From: Stenopsyche tienmushanensis
Lineage: Eukaryota > Arthropoda > Insecta > Trichoptera > Stenopsychidae
DNA length: 64,000 nt
NCBI GenBank assembly: GCA_008973525.1
Contig: WACJ01000181.1
Span: forward strand, 558,001-622,000
Reading direction: 5' to 3'
Shown: positions 48,210 through 59,560 of the stretch, piece by piece
Layout: every line of letters begins with the position of its first letter
Position numbering within the stretch: position 1 is the stretch's first letter
Notes under the pieces: model-generated
The model's input: the letters and a program-made list of their open reading frames with translations, nothing else
The model's database searches: none
What the model was told of the DNA's origin: nothing
Position numbers and translations under genes: made by a program

Positions 48210-49714
48210 GTCTGTAAATCGTATGCAGGGTCTTTCCATTTTTGGATGAATGGATGTGTGACATGCCACGATGGACATTCTGCACGAGTGATTTGAGGGC
48301 ACGGTTATCGTTGAGGGTCGGTTGTACTTATTGCATCTATTTTATTGATCGTCGATAGATGTGTGTGAAGTTTCATAATTGCGTATGCAATGTGGGCTTG
48401 ATGAATAATGAAGAATACAAAGTGTTGCAAAACCATTATGTACGGTTATTCGCTCGATAATTCCTGCAGAAGCAATCGTGCCGATAAGTCGTCCCATCGA
48501 TTCGAATGGAAACCAAATTAACGCGAAGAAGGCGCTTCGAGCGACTACAAACGAGGGAAGACATTAACATGAAGCTGTGTCATAAAATATGTAGGTATAC
48601 CAGAAGCAAAATACGGACATGATCGATCCAAAGCAATAACGCGCCGCATGCTGGACTTTGGAAAAATGAGGAAAAGCGTCTCCCGCCCAAGAAGCAATGA
48701 TGGCAAATATGATATATGACAACCGAGGCAAATTGTCACACAATAACTATCCATCAAACGGGTTTACTGCAAATGAACTTCTTGTCGGCGAATATCTAAA
48801 CGGACTGGGAAGCTCTTATCTCTTATATTGCAAACTGGTTCCGAATATATTAAGTCGATATGGACCTCGATCTGGTTCGATAATAGATCACAGAGGCATA
48901 CGTAGAAGTACTTCGTTTGATTGTCGATAGTATAGATCACTGCCTTCGACTACTAAATTTAAAGTTATGCAGACGTATATGGATGTGCATAGCTTTTCCT
49001 CTACGACTAATGATGTAAAGACTTAAAAATTTGATTTTAGGAAAGTCGATAATAACGATCATCAACAGTCATTTGATACCAAAATCGGTCATGCAATTCA
49101 ATCAATCAATGGAGAAATTCATCCAACTTTTCAACAAAGATTCAATTATCTTCATATTTGGTATTTATATTGTAATTATATGTTTTTGTTGCTTATTATT
49201 TTCCCCCTCGATCTTAGTTTCCTATGCTATTAAGTCTTTCAGTTATTAACCATCGGCAGACACTGATATTTTAATAATCCGCAACGAAGACCTGCAGCGT
49301 TGTTCGCTATAATCGTGATCGACGATCAATCAACTGGCATTAAAATGACACGATCGATCATTAAAATTTCTAGAAATTATGAATTTTAATCGTATTATAT
49401 GCTAAAAACACTTATTTTCAACGTAATGATGCTAATAAACGCTTGCGTTTTAGTTTTGTCTGTCGTCTGTGTGTTTATCGCTTGAATTTCCCCAGAAGCG
49501 ATAGAAAATACACACAGATTGCCAAATCATTAGGTTCAAGACACCAACACATCGACCAATTGTCAAAACTTTTGACAATTTAATCTTGTTGAAATCCAGA
49601 AAGTAAGGTTACATAATTTATGTTGGATCAAAACACGCTTGTATTTAATTGAAATTCATAGGATACTTGACAAATATATTAAACTATATTTCAGCCGTCG
49701 AAATTGAGACATTT
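48210..49714. other. Gene-free stretch
   Basis: Moderately CpG-containing DNA; no gene or repeat partner recognised. Confidence 0.35.
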
Positions 49715-50085
49715 TTGAGACACCAGCTTTGGTATGCCAGTGTCATAGACCTCCGCCCCCAGTTATTTTTGGATTGTCTTTTGGATAGTGACACACCCAT
49801 GTATCATCCCCCGTCATGATAGAGTCCAGAAAAGCTTTTCCCTCCTGTACAAAATGATCCAAAAATTCACTGGCGGCTTTCACGCGATTTTAACGGTGCT
49901 CCGGTGTGAGCATTCTGGGCACCCATGGAGCATACAACTTCTCGTAACCAAGTTTTTCCAACAAAATATCATCAATGAGACTTCGAGAAATGTCAGGAAA
50001 TTCTTTGTGTAGATCGTCAAGCATCACATGGTGATCATTTCGCAATTTTTTGAACAAGTTCGTTTGAAATCACGTTAGGTGCGCC
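49715..50085 (-). mobile_element. Mariner transposase fragment
   Basis: The minus strand encodes HVMLDDLHKEFPDISRSLID, then EKLGYEKLYAPWVPRMLTPE, a stop, and FLDHFVQEGKAFLDSIMTGD with DTWVCHY. This is the middle of a mariner DD34D transposase, with the first catalytic Asp (TGDDTW) kept. No helix-turn-helix part and no terminal repeats found. It belongs to a different subfamily from the copies at 28110 and 54770. Confidence 0.85.
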
Positions 50086-51097
50086 AATTTCGAAGCAAAA
50101 AATTCCCTCGACCCCATGGGCTTTTGTAATCTTACTTTCTAGATTACCCTAGTATATTGGATATTTTCTAGTGTTTTCTTGTATAAAAATGGATATTTTA
50201 TATCCAATCAAAGACAAATTCGATCTTGTTGGTATATTTAGATATTCGGAGCCCTTGAAAGAATTCATCCTGAAATTTGCGTACGATTACGGCCTGCATA
50301 GCGGTAGTTCTCGTTTCAACTGTATAATTTTTAATCGCATATTTTTTCATCGAGTCACTGAACCAGTTGATCGCAGTTATGAATCCGCAGATGCAAGGCA
50401 GATAAAAAATTGACCGGGTAAAATTTACCCAGATTATGAAATTAAGGTTCGAGTCGTGTTATGGTATGCGTAATTAAGTTATCCAAGCAGAACAGTAACG
50501 CTATTTAAGGCACTTTTTACTCTTTTTCCTAATCGTTGGAGCGTCTATGCTCCGCAGTAACGCCTGAATTAGTAACTGTATCGTAAGAGAAGCGTTATCG
50601 ACTGAGATGTTACTCGATCTTTATCGATTAACTCCGATCGAATGCCCATTCTAGTATTTATGAAAATATTGCATCTTGTCGTCTTGGAATTCGGCATCCG
50701 TCGATGCAAGCTGGAGTTGAATACTCAATGGTGAAATGTATCATTAATATAATGGCAATGGATTAGTAACAGCGATTTGACGACGCAGTACTCGCCATAA
50801 TAGGATAATGAGTTTGATTTGTCAATAAATCCTAAATTGATTGAAAGATTGCACAATGACATGGTGATCTTTCAGAACGTTTTTCTAAGTAGATTAAAGA
50901 CCTCCAGGAATTTACATTTGGTTCAGCCCAATATAAGATATGAATACTTTATGTAATAACCCCAACTGATCAGAATATATCATTGATGTAACGAAAGTAT
51001 AATGCTGGTAATGAATAGCTGTCGATGGGCACGCGACTTCTATGAACGCGGTGATGTGAGCCGGTTCTCTATATTCTAAATTTTATAATAAGAAATA
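50086..51097. other. Gene-free stretch
   Basis: No gene recognised. GGTTCGAGTC at 50446 resembles a tRNA B box, but no cloverleaf can be drawn around it. Confidence 0.35.
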
Positions 51098-51779
51098 TAT
51101 ACTTGGGACTGTTTTTATGCGATAGATACGTTCCATGGGGAGTCGCATAAAAAAGACTTGAACTACATAGAAAATATAGGGATACATTACGTTATTTTTA
51201 AAAACCGCATAACTTCAAACCAGCGTGATGAAATGTTGCAAAAATCGCATTAAAAAAATTGCGAAGATCAAGCAATATTTTTTTACAGAGTTCGTAATAT
51301 GGAGACATGCAATTCTTAAGCTCGTGCTGGAACTTGAAAGCACGTTCAGAATTTGAGTCATGTACAATAAATAGATTGACTAGTTTCATCTATAATTTTT
51401 ACAGTAAGTGGGGCAGGAGTTTCTTCCACTTCAATATCGTCTTCTGTTTCTTTGCTGGTATATAACATCAAGTCAATAATATCATTCAAGCGAGTATACT
51501 CAAACGATTCATCAGCATAATTTTGAGAAAAAGTATCAAAGCCTTCTCCACCAAGTTGATTTGCCAAAGTAATGATTTTAGCTGACAATGTCGAAGTTCT
51601 ATTTTTACATTTGGATGTTCTAAATGTGGATGACTTTTATATTTTAATTATGCGCATTCGCATAAAAAAAGCTTTGTGCTCTGTAGAAAAATTAGGGATA
51701 GGTTCCATTATTTTTAAAAATCGCATAACTTCAAAAATGCATAAAAAAGATTCGCATAAAAACATAACCCAAGTGTATA
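51098..51779 (-). mobile_element. pogo/Tigger-like element with transposase C-terminal remnant
   Basis: The ends are inverted and similar: TATACTTGGGACTGTTTTTA with TGCG at the left; the right end read inverted gives TATACACTTGGGTTATGTTT with TTATGCG. AACCGCATAACTTCAAA-type motifs lie at both subterminal positions. The minus-strand frames at 51588-51358 (SAKIITLANQLGGEGFDTFS onward) and 51360-51198 (NSERAFKFQHELKNCMSPYY onward) resemble the C-terminal part of CENP-B/Tigger-type pogo transposases. The catalytic core is absent. Confidence 0.65.
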
Positions 51780-53690
51780 GTAGAATTTTAACCGTCGTAT
51801 ACGTATGAAATAATTACACACAAAATAAAATATATACCAACATGGCGTAAATATACCATCGTGTCAAAAATATAATTTTTGACTATGGTTCGACGTCTAT
51901 ATATCGCCACGTCGCACTTTTAGCGGAGATTTTTCGCAAAGATATAACGCTGCTTGATCTGAAAAGATCGAAATCCATTGGAGGGAGGTCTGATGAATAA
52001 GAAGGATGCGGTAATACTTACCAGTTAAATTCTCCTATTTTATCCAATTCTGTCAGTTTTGCTTTATGAGTGCAGTTATAGTTTCTTCCTGTTTCATTAT
52101 TTCATAATGAATTATTCCCCGTATACCCGTTCATATGCATAAAACTTTTTATTGACAGTGCGGGCTATTTTATATGTTGTCAGGAAAGCGTAGCACGTGT
52201 TTCATCGCTTGTTGTGTTCGTTGTGTGGCGTGCAGTATCCATCCTACCCCATAATACCCATCCTATTCGTTTTGATGATGAGTTTTAAATGTGTGTTGCA
52301 TAGTAGTCCAGGGGTATTCCAGTCGTTGCGATAATTCCTTGATTGTTTGCTATGGCTCGATGACTCGATTAGGGATTTTAGTGCATCATTATCAAAATTC
52401 GAAGGTTTCGTTTCGGTTCATCCCCTAAGATTGTATTTCCGATTATCATATATCATAGTCTGATTTAAACTTCTGGAATCAGTATTGGCATTAACAGACT
52501 GTTACTACTTCACCATAAACTGAAATGGTGCTAAAATTATAAAAATGTATTTTCCGTTATCGACCGAAGAAAAACATTACCACAACAACGAGGTCAATTT
52601 TTTGAACCTTCTAAGTGCTTTTTAACACTTGCAAAATCGCGCAGTGTCAAAACGACAACGTCCGGTGTCGTCCGGCTTAAGCGTTCGATGTGAGCTTTCG
52701 TATCGAATTAACCGGCTTATTGTTTGGAAATTTTTAAAAATAGTCGTGCTCTGCGACTTTTTTATCCGGTAATTGTCGTGCACTATCTGCTTGTTTTTCT
52801 CGTCTCGAATTTGGCATTGAGAAACTTCTTTCATTGACGAGCGGAACGATCCGATATCTCGCTATCTGCCATACTACGGTTAATGCGATCCTATTTTTTA
52901 ATCCGTACAAATTTGACACTGACCTGAAGACTATATTTAGACATACGAATAGATTTTTGCTTAGCTGCGAATAGTTGCATTTAATTCGGTGTACTCTTCG
53001 CGGAGGCCGTCGAATCATTTATCAAATTCCTAATTGTCCGGAGACCGAGACCTTTCCCGACTTCAGCCTTTATGACCTCTTTAGATGGACTATAATCTTG
53101 GATCATTTTTAATCATCATCATCGTAATGGTCGTATTCGGTGCAGCCTTCGCTCTGGAAATCATCTTCTCGCTTTCAACTTATTGTTTTTTACTACTCCC
53201 ATAAATGTGGTGTTATTTTTTATGGGGCTATTGTCTATTTATTTTATGTGCATTCCCATTTCATCTAACGATTAAAACGATGCACTAGATACCTTCATTC
53301 ATGAAGAGTGCATACAATGTAATTAAGAAAGTTAAGAGGACAATTTCAGATTAGATTCGCAATAAATTATATGACATAATTAACCCTATGTGTGCACAGA
53401 TCTGTGCATTTTATCAAACAATTTGTTGACTGTTTGGTGTATAGAGATGTCACCAATATTTTATAACAAAAATATGATTAATTCCAAGGTAATATCAATT
53501 ATATTTTGATGGTATTGTAACGGATTTTCGACTTATTTAATTTCGCGCATTTTAATTACTCCAAAAACACATAAATTCATCATAAAAAATTAATACATTT
53601 CAAAGTAGATTCAGTAACGTATCAATGATCATTCAATAGGTAGCCCTGATAACCTTTCTTGAATTTATCTAAAAATAAAATGGAAAAAAT
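51780..53690. other. Gene-free stretch with CpG-rich part
   Basis: 52540-53170 is rich in CpG and poor in TA for this window and shows no repeat partner. A CATCATCATCGT run near 53113, followed by GGTGCAGCC, may be a decayed RTE tail. No gene recognised. Confidence 0.35.
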
Positions 53691-53735
53691 ATAGCGACTC
53701 ACCGATGAGTCGCTGGCGTTGAAGTGGATAAAGAA
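53691..53735 (+). mobile_element. piggyBac-like terminus, family B, copy 3
   Basis: GCGACTCACCGATGAGTCGC, then TGGCGTTGAAGTGGATAA. The terminal TTAA has become ATAA. Only the end is recognisable. Confidence 0.6.
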
Positions 53736-54769
53736 CATTTGCTGATAGAATTAATGACATAGAAGACTTCCATAATAGGACAGACTTAAGCTCACATAAT
53801 TATTTCTTGACGAGTGGCCATCAAAGAGAAAAGCTCTCAAAATGCATGACAACGCAATAATGTGAGCTTGAATGCTTTAACCACCCACTATGGGATTCAG
53901 ATTTACCTCCCTTGGATTATCTTTTTTTTGAATTTGGAGACATTTGTTGAATGATAAAGACCCTAAGGTTTAGAGAATAATAGGAAGATTTCTTCTCGAG
54001 TGTTGATAAAAGAAAACGCTTAATGACTTCTAAGAGTTGTAGATAAGTTATCGAACGTTTTTAGTAATATTTAATGTTTATGAATTTTTTTCTGTGCGAA
54101 CAGGGAACAACCACGAATTCTTTCAGCTCTCCGTAGAAACCGTACGGAAAATTGACCCCGAAATCGATGCGTTCATGTGTGATTTATTTTATTTTTACGG
54201 CTGTTTAATTTGTAAAATTCTCGTAATCGTACGCTCTTTAACCGTTCATTTGAGCTTTTTTCCTTGTTGGAATTTATTATGTAATCTAACTGTAGTTTTT
54301 GGTTATGCGCGATTTATTCGTTATGTAATAGTCCCGTTTCGCTTTATATAGACGTCTATGGGCGCGATCTCCGATGAATATTTTGATTAAGTAAATAAGA
54401 AAACGACCTGCGACGCATCGACGTAACTTTTCGCCGACTGGATTCAATCGTCTCTTATCGTGCTTTAATTTTTGCGCCAAAATTGGCTGCTATTGCACCG
54501 ATAAGATGCATCGCCGCTGCAGTCTTCTGCAGGTCAAGCAGGTGCAAGACGAAGCCGTTAATCTATTGCCCGTGTCGAATGCGATCTGTACTGTTTCCCC
54601 TCGTGTAATTAAAGGCTTAGACCTCTTTGGCTCGATGTTAAATGCAGTGTTAAAAACGCGAAAAAACCATATCAAGGCCTGTAATTATGACATTAGCATG
54701 AAGCATCGCCGCCGTCGACCGCGAAGTATTGCGTTCCTAAAGACTTCCGCGGAAGTGCGCTTTGATGTA
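53736..54769. other. Gene-free stretch, CpG-containing
   Basis: From about 54090 the sequence is unique within the window and CpG-rich. No gene recognised, although several short frames are open on both strands. Confidence 0.35.
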
Positions 54770-55615
54770 CGAGGATAGTCCCAGAAGTACCCGACCTAAC
54801 AAATATTTAAAAAATTGGAGAAAAAAATCTTTATTTCTTTACATTGTCTCCTTTCAGCTCTATAGACTCCACTCTTCATTGTTGGCAAAACTTTTACCGT
54901 GGAGCCATTTTTTCCAGAGTGACTGATAAAATTCCTATCTGCTGAGACACGGACTAAAACTCGTAAAATTCCCGATTTCCCGACAAAATATTTATTTCCG
55001 TCGCTGCAGATGAATACTTATATACTATAATACTTTGATGTGATTCATAATTATATTACGAAGGAATACAAAAATTCTGGACTCCGTATCTATTATATTT
55101 CATATCGATATTCCTATTATTAAGTCGAGGTGTAGTAAATACATCACCGGTAGGGAAAGATTAATATAACAATTTGAAAAATATATATGTACTGTATATA
55201 TGCACACATAGATTAGATAGTTATTGCGCCTAAGCTCGCCAATTAGTAGTTACGCCACTGTTTCCAAGCGTCCAGATATCGGCGAGATTGTCTCGATTTA
55301 TTAGCCTTTAACGTGCTGGTAAGCTGTACGATTTCTATTAGATAAAAAATTCCCGGGACTGGATTCCCTACTCACGACGCTATTTTTGTTCCATTGTGAG
55401 CAAACGCGGCACCCATCTAGCGCAAAGCTTTCTCATGTTAAAATTTTCAGTCAATATGCGATGTACAGAATTTTTTAAAATGATTACCATTAATGGTTGC
55501 CAAAGAAATACCAAACAACATAGCGCTCTAAAACTTCAAAATAAAATCTTCACAAGGTAGGTATTTTCTAGCATACCATAGTATATCAGGTTGGGTACTT
55601 CTGGGACTTCTCTCG
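54770..55615 (-). mobile_element. Mariner element, same family as 28110-28914, with a nested MITE
   Basis: Left end CGAGGATAGTCCCAGAAGTA, right end (inverted) CGAGAGAAGTCCCAGAAGTA; TA precedes the left end. The interior at 55375-55470 matches 28530-28620 (GTTCCATTGTGAGCAAAC, AAGCTTTCTCATG). A partial family C MITE lies inside at 55120-55164. No intact transposase frame. Confidence 0.75.
55120..55164. mobile_element. Family C MITE, partial copy inside a mariner
   Basis: GTAGTAAATACATCACCGG and TAGGGAAAGATTAA match the right end of 32620-32735. Nested within 54770-55615, so it inserted later than the mariner. Confidence 0.55.
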
Positions 55616-56228
55616 CTTGTAATTCGGATTAGACGAAAGGAAGCAAATTAATCATAGCGATATCTTCTTCTTTCATCTGTTGAATTACATCATGTGGCCG
55701 TGGCTAAAATGTGCTTGGGGCGATTCGACGACCTTGCCAAAAAAATAATCAATCGACGCTCCCATCCGATCATTTCGGTTATTAATTCTGCAAGATGTTG
55801 GATTATTTATGGCGATCCGTCACGGTGCCCAAGGCATCCACATGGAGGATTTTTTTAGCATAAGAAGTTGATGCTGCTGTCTTGGATCCTAGATCCAGTA
55901 GCACTGCGTTTTGATCCGACGATTATTTTATCCGGTACTTAAAATGTATTTGTTCCGGTCCGTCCAGAGGCTCCTCCAACATGCTATCAATATTTTTTAT
56001 CTTGAGATAGTCTCAATTATTTACCTTGTATTATTATAATTTCATTAATCAATTTGGCTATCAATCACTTCTTTGATCGTCCTCCATCCGTAAACCTTAT
56101 CCAATTTTTCGTGTATCAATTATACATCGTTATTAAACAAAAAATCTTAATAAACATGTATTTTCCTTTTGTAATAATAAATTGTATTTTATTTTGATAT
56201 TGAAGATTTGAACGAAATTCGAAAACTG
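55616..56228. other. Gene-free stretch
   Basis: No gene or repeat partner recognised. Confidence 0.35.
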
Positions 56229-56325
56229 GGGTGCTATCGACAGTGTTTATTTATTTATATACAAGCTTCATACACGCTGCGACGGTTCCGACAGATAAAT
56301 GAATTTGTACGACGATAAGTGGTGG
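56229..56325 (+). mobile_element. Family E repeat, partial copy
   Basis: GTGCTATCGACAGTGTTTAT, TTATATACAAGCTTCATACA and CGACAGATAAATGAATTTGT match 35829-35910. Confidence 0.65.
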
Positions 56326-56839
56326 ACAAGCAAATATAGTATCTAAATTTATGATGATTTTAAATTAGGTCACTACTCAAAGATTACTGTAATTTTGAAG
56401 TTACATAAACACTTATGTATGAATAAGTTTGCCTCAATGTCAGAAATATGTAGAAAATTTGACGATGGTAAAATGAAGTTAAACACATTACTGCAGGGGT
56501 TTAACCCTCTGGCTGCTACGTGTTTCTTGATGAAATTAACGCATATAAACTATTCATATTCGAGCATTTTTAAGTCATTAACCTTTTGAAGAGTGAGCAA
56601 ATTTAAAATCAATGAAGTCGTTGATGCCATAATCGCTTTACACCGATTACTTTCTGTCAGCTCCTATCAGCGTAAGACAATCTTCAATTAGAGGCAGAGT
56701 CAATTGTAAATAAGCACCGTTGATAGCATACAAGACCACGTGATTTTTTTACATAAACAATACACAAGAAATCGATTCATTTGCTCCTGCTTTAGAAGGA
56801 AATGATAATCGGACAGAGACTCATTCAACAAACAGCGAC

Positions 56840-57000
56840 GAACAGCAAGCAATTAAATAAATAAACACTGTCGATAGCACATAATATTGCTATGTATGCG
56901 GGGAAGCTCTCCGTCTCTGTCTCCCGAACTGCCCTACGTTCTCTCTCTATCTCTGTCTGCCTTCGAGCTCGATGTACAAGAGTGCTCTTTCTGAATAGTG
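56840..57000 (-). mobile_element. Family E repeat, inverted partial copy
   Basis: ATAAACACTGTCGATAGCAC, then CTCTCCGTCTCTGTCTCCCG and CGAGCTCGATGTACAAGAG are the reverse complement of blocks in 35575-35860. With 56229-56325 it forms an inverted pair about 0.6 kb apart, possibly the two ends of one element. Confidence 0.6.
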
Positions 57001-59383
57001 GAGGGGGTGGGGTCCCAGGCCTCGGGATAGTACTCCTTTAGGGCTTAATAGGCCAATAGCGATCATTGTTTGCAGTCGTTTCAAGACAATCATGCGGTCG
57101 AATAATACAAATGCACAACTGGTTATTAGAGCAGCCGCCTCCTTTCTTCAGTGACGGGATCAAAAAGCTTTCTATCCGATAGAATAAATGTGTTTCTAAT
57201 AAAAGGGACTATAATATTAAGAAATAATTTTATTTCCGATATATACAATTATTCAGGTTTCGATTTTTTTAATGAATGTCCACAACGTTGAAAGATTGGT
57301 AGACTATGATTTTCCTGAGCTTTTGCTGGTCTTCATTTCCTATTCAGTCGATGATACTAATTAAGAGATTTTGTGCAAGGGTTGCTATATCGAAGATGGA
57401 TCGAATCATCCCTGGCAGTAAATGCCCCATAATTTATAGGCCACAAAAACATTTTTGATGGTAAAAATATTGATTCATATTGGATTCTAAGGGAAGAAAG
57501 TTGAAGACTCCAACACGTTGTATAGCTCTTTTGAGCAGGTCTTAATCTGTGACACGCTTTGGTATTCATGCTCCATTCTTTGTGCTTCCATCAATTATGT
57601 TTTTTATAATTAAAAAGCACATAAAAGACAGGTAGTGTGGTGTTTTGACATTTGGGCCGGTACGCATAACGACGTCGTTGATCGATCGCAGTACAATTGC
57701 TTCCGTTTGGACCGACGAGATGAGATCGGTCACGCACGTTCGATTATCATATTCAATCATCCCAAACTCATTTTACTCTCCGCATCATCCCTATATCATG
57801 CAAAATGCATCATCATCGTCCGCCGAAGATGCAATCGATTTTCTCTTATTATTTAATTAACTTTCCATCCGTAAAAGTAATTTTCGTCTCGGAGACATGT
57901 GTAAAAAATGGAGCGCCGCTCCGTCAAACGCAACGGCTCAATCTGTAGTATCGAGAGACAGCAAGTGATTATAAAAAGCATTTAACGTCGTAACGTTACC
58001 GTATTGTTCGATCGCTCTTGACGGTTAGAGTTCAAGAAGTTCACTCTTACATAAATTTCATACGTAATTGCAGAAAAAAGTACATTTAGCTAAGTAACGC
58101 CCGAATTACACTTCACCATTCAATAACGGCATGTTTTTATTCGATTTCAATAACCGTTGTGGGATTATCGTTCTTAAATAATATTTGACATAATGATAGT
58201 TCACTGCGCTTTCCCGTTCCAAATTAAAAGGAAAAATATCGATAAATGCATCGTAATTGCATAAGAATCGTATGCTTTACCAATCGCGATTTTGCGTGAA
58301 ATTTATTGCATTTTGGATTCTTACCCTGCTCTCATTTCATGGTTTTATCATGTTGACTTAGAAATAGTTTCAATAAATCCTCATCATAAGCAATAACAAA
58401 AAATGGGAAAAAACATGGCGTAATTCATAAAAATATGCTTCGTTTGTAATGTGTTAATCATTACAAATACACGATGGATATTTAATCATTTAAACGCTTT
58501 ACAATGATTCTTTGAATCATACAAGTGAAATCATTTGCGTAAGAAGCTAAAAGCGAAATAATGTTCAGCTTATCAACATATTGTTAAAGCGACAAAAAAA
58601 GTAATTTAATCCCAATTACATTAAGTGTCAGAATGAATACATGTCAGCAATGAAAGCAATACAACAAGTACAATGGTTTTGGTACATGTATTCAAAGTAC
58701 TATAATAGATGGTTTTGTATTTGTGATAATTGACGTTTCGATAGTGAAAGCTATTTATTCTATTGTCGTTTATATGTCTTTGGGAACGCTTTTTTTTTTT
58801 TAAAATATCGCTACTTTAAAAACTTCAACATTATTAATTAAAGCAATAAATAACATAAATCACGAGTTAAAAACTTAATTCATGTTCTAGATTTCTAGGT
58901 TGTAATGTATACATTTTGTTTAATTCATTGGTTGAGCAAAATTTTTTTTTTTATAAATTTTAACACATTTCCTGCGGGAGAATTTCGCGCGCGTCTGCCT
59001 CACGATGCCGATAATCTTTCAGCGTTTTTTCAAATAAACAATATAATTAATTTAATTAATTACTCCGCCGTCAATAAAACTGTAATACCTACGACTAAGA
59101 ATTTTGCACAAAATAATCATTATTTACAGTCTATATTTTTATTTATTTGGGTTAACGCTTTGACGTACACAGCCGTCAAATCCCGTCATGCGTCAACAGA
59201 TAATACTTGATTTTTGCGCCAGAGAAGTCTATACATACCGTCTTCTAATAAAATAGGCGCACTACTGGTCCAGTGGTTGCTTTATGCTACAGTAAAGACA
59301 ACGTAGCGCATAGTGTCTATGATGCATGCGACGGAGATGGAGAGACTACAAACGATTCTTCCTCTCTTTCTGATTAACCGCCG
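57001..59383. other. Gene-free stretch
   Basis: 57640-58080 is unique and CpG-rich; 58100-58900 is AT-rich. No gene recognised. Confidence 0.35.
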
Positions 59384-59560
59384 CTTTGAGCATTTCTTGT
59401 TCAGGGTTGTCACAACGCGTAATGAATATTTAAAAATAAAGTGGAAAAAACATGATCTATTAAAATGTGAAGATATTTTTGGACTCACAAATATGAATCC
59501 AAACCATCAAAAATTATTTGTCTTTCTACATAGCGACTCACCGGTGAGTCATGCTGTGAT
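59384..59560 (+). mobile_element. piggyBac-like terminus, family B, copy 4
   Basis: GCATTTCTTGTTCAGGGTTG, then TCACAACGCGTAATGAATAT, matches copies 1 and 2; the palindrome GCGACTCACCGGTGAGTC is cut short and no TTAA follows. Confidence 0.6.

Noticed and set aside
50440..50460. tRNA gene
   Set aside because: GGTTCGAGTC looks like a B box, but no acceptor stem, A box or cloverleaf fits around it.
54490..54778. Overlapping ~60-90 residue ORFs on both strands
   Set aside because: CpG-rich DNA has fewer stops by chance. No motif, splice sites or codon pattern supports a gene.
57635..57860. Two overlapping plus-strand ORFs of ~70 residues
   Set aside because: Two frames open over the same bases in a CpG-rich segment, with no homology I recognise.
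58905..59210. 101-residue plus-strand ORF
   Set aside because: No recognisable motif; composition follows the local AT-rich DNA.
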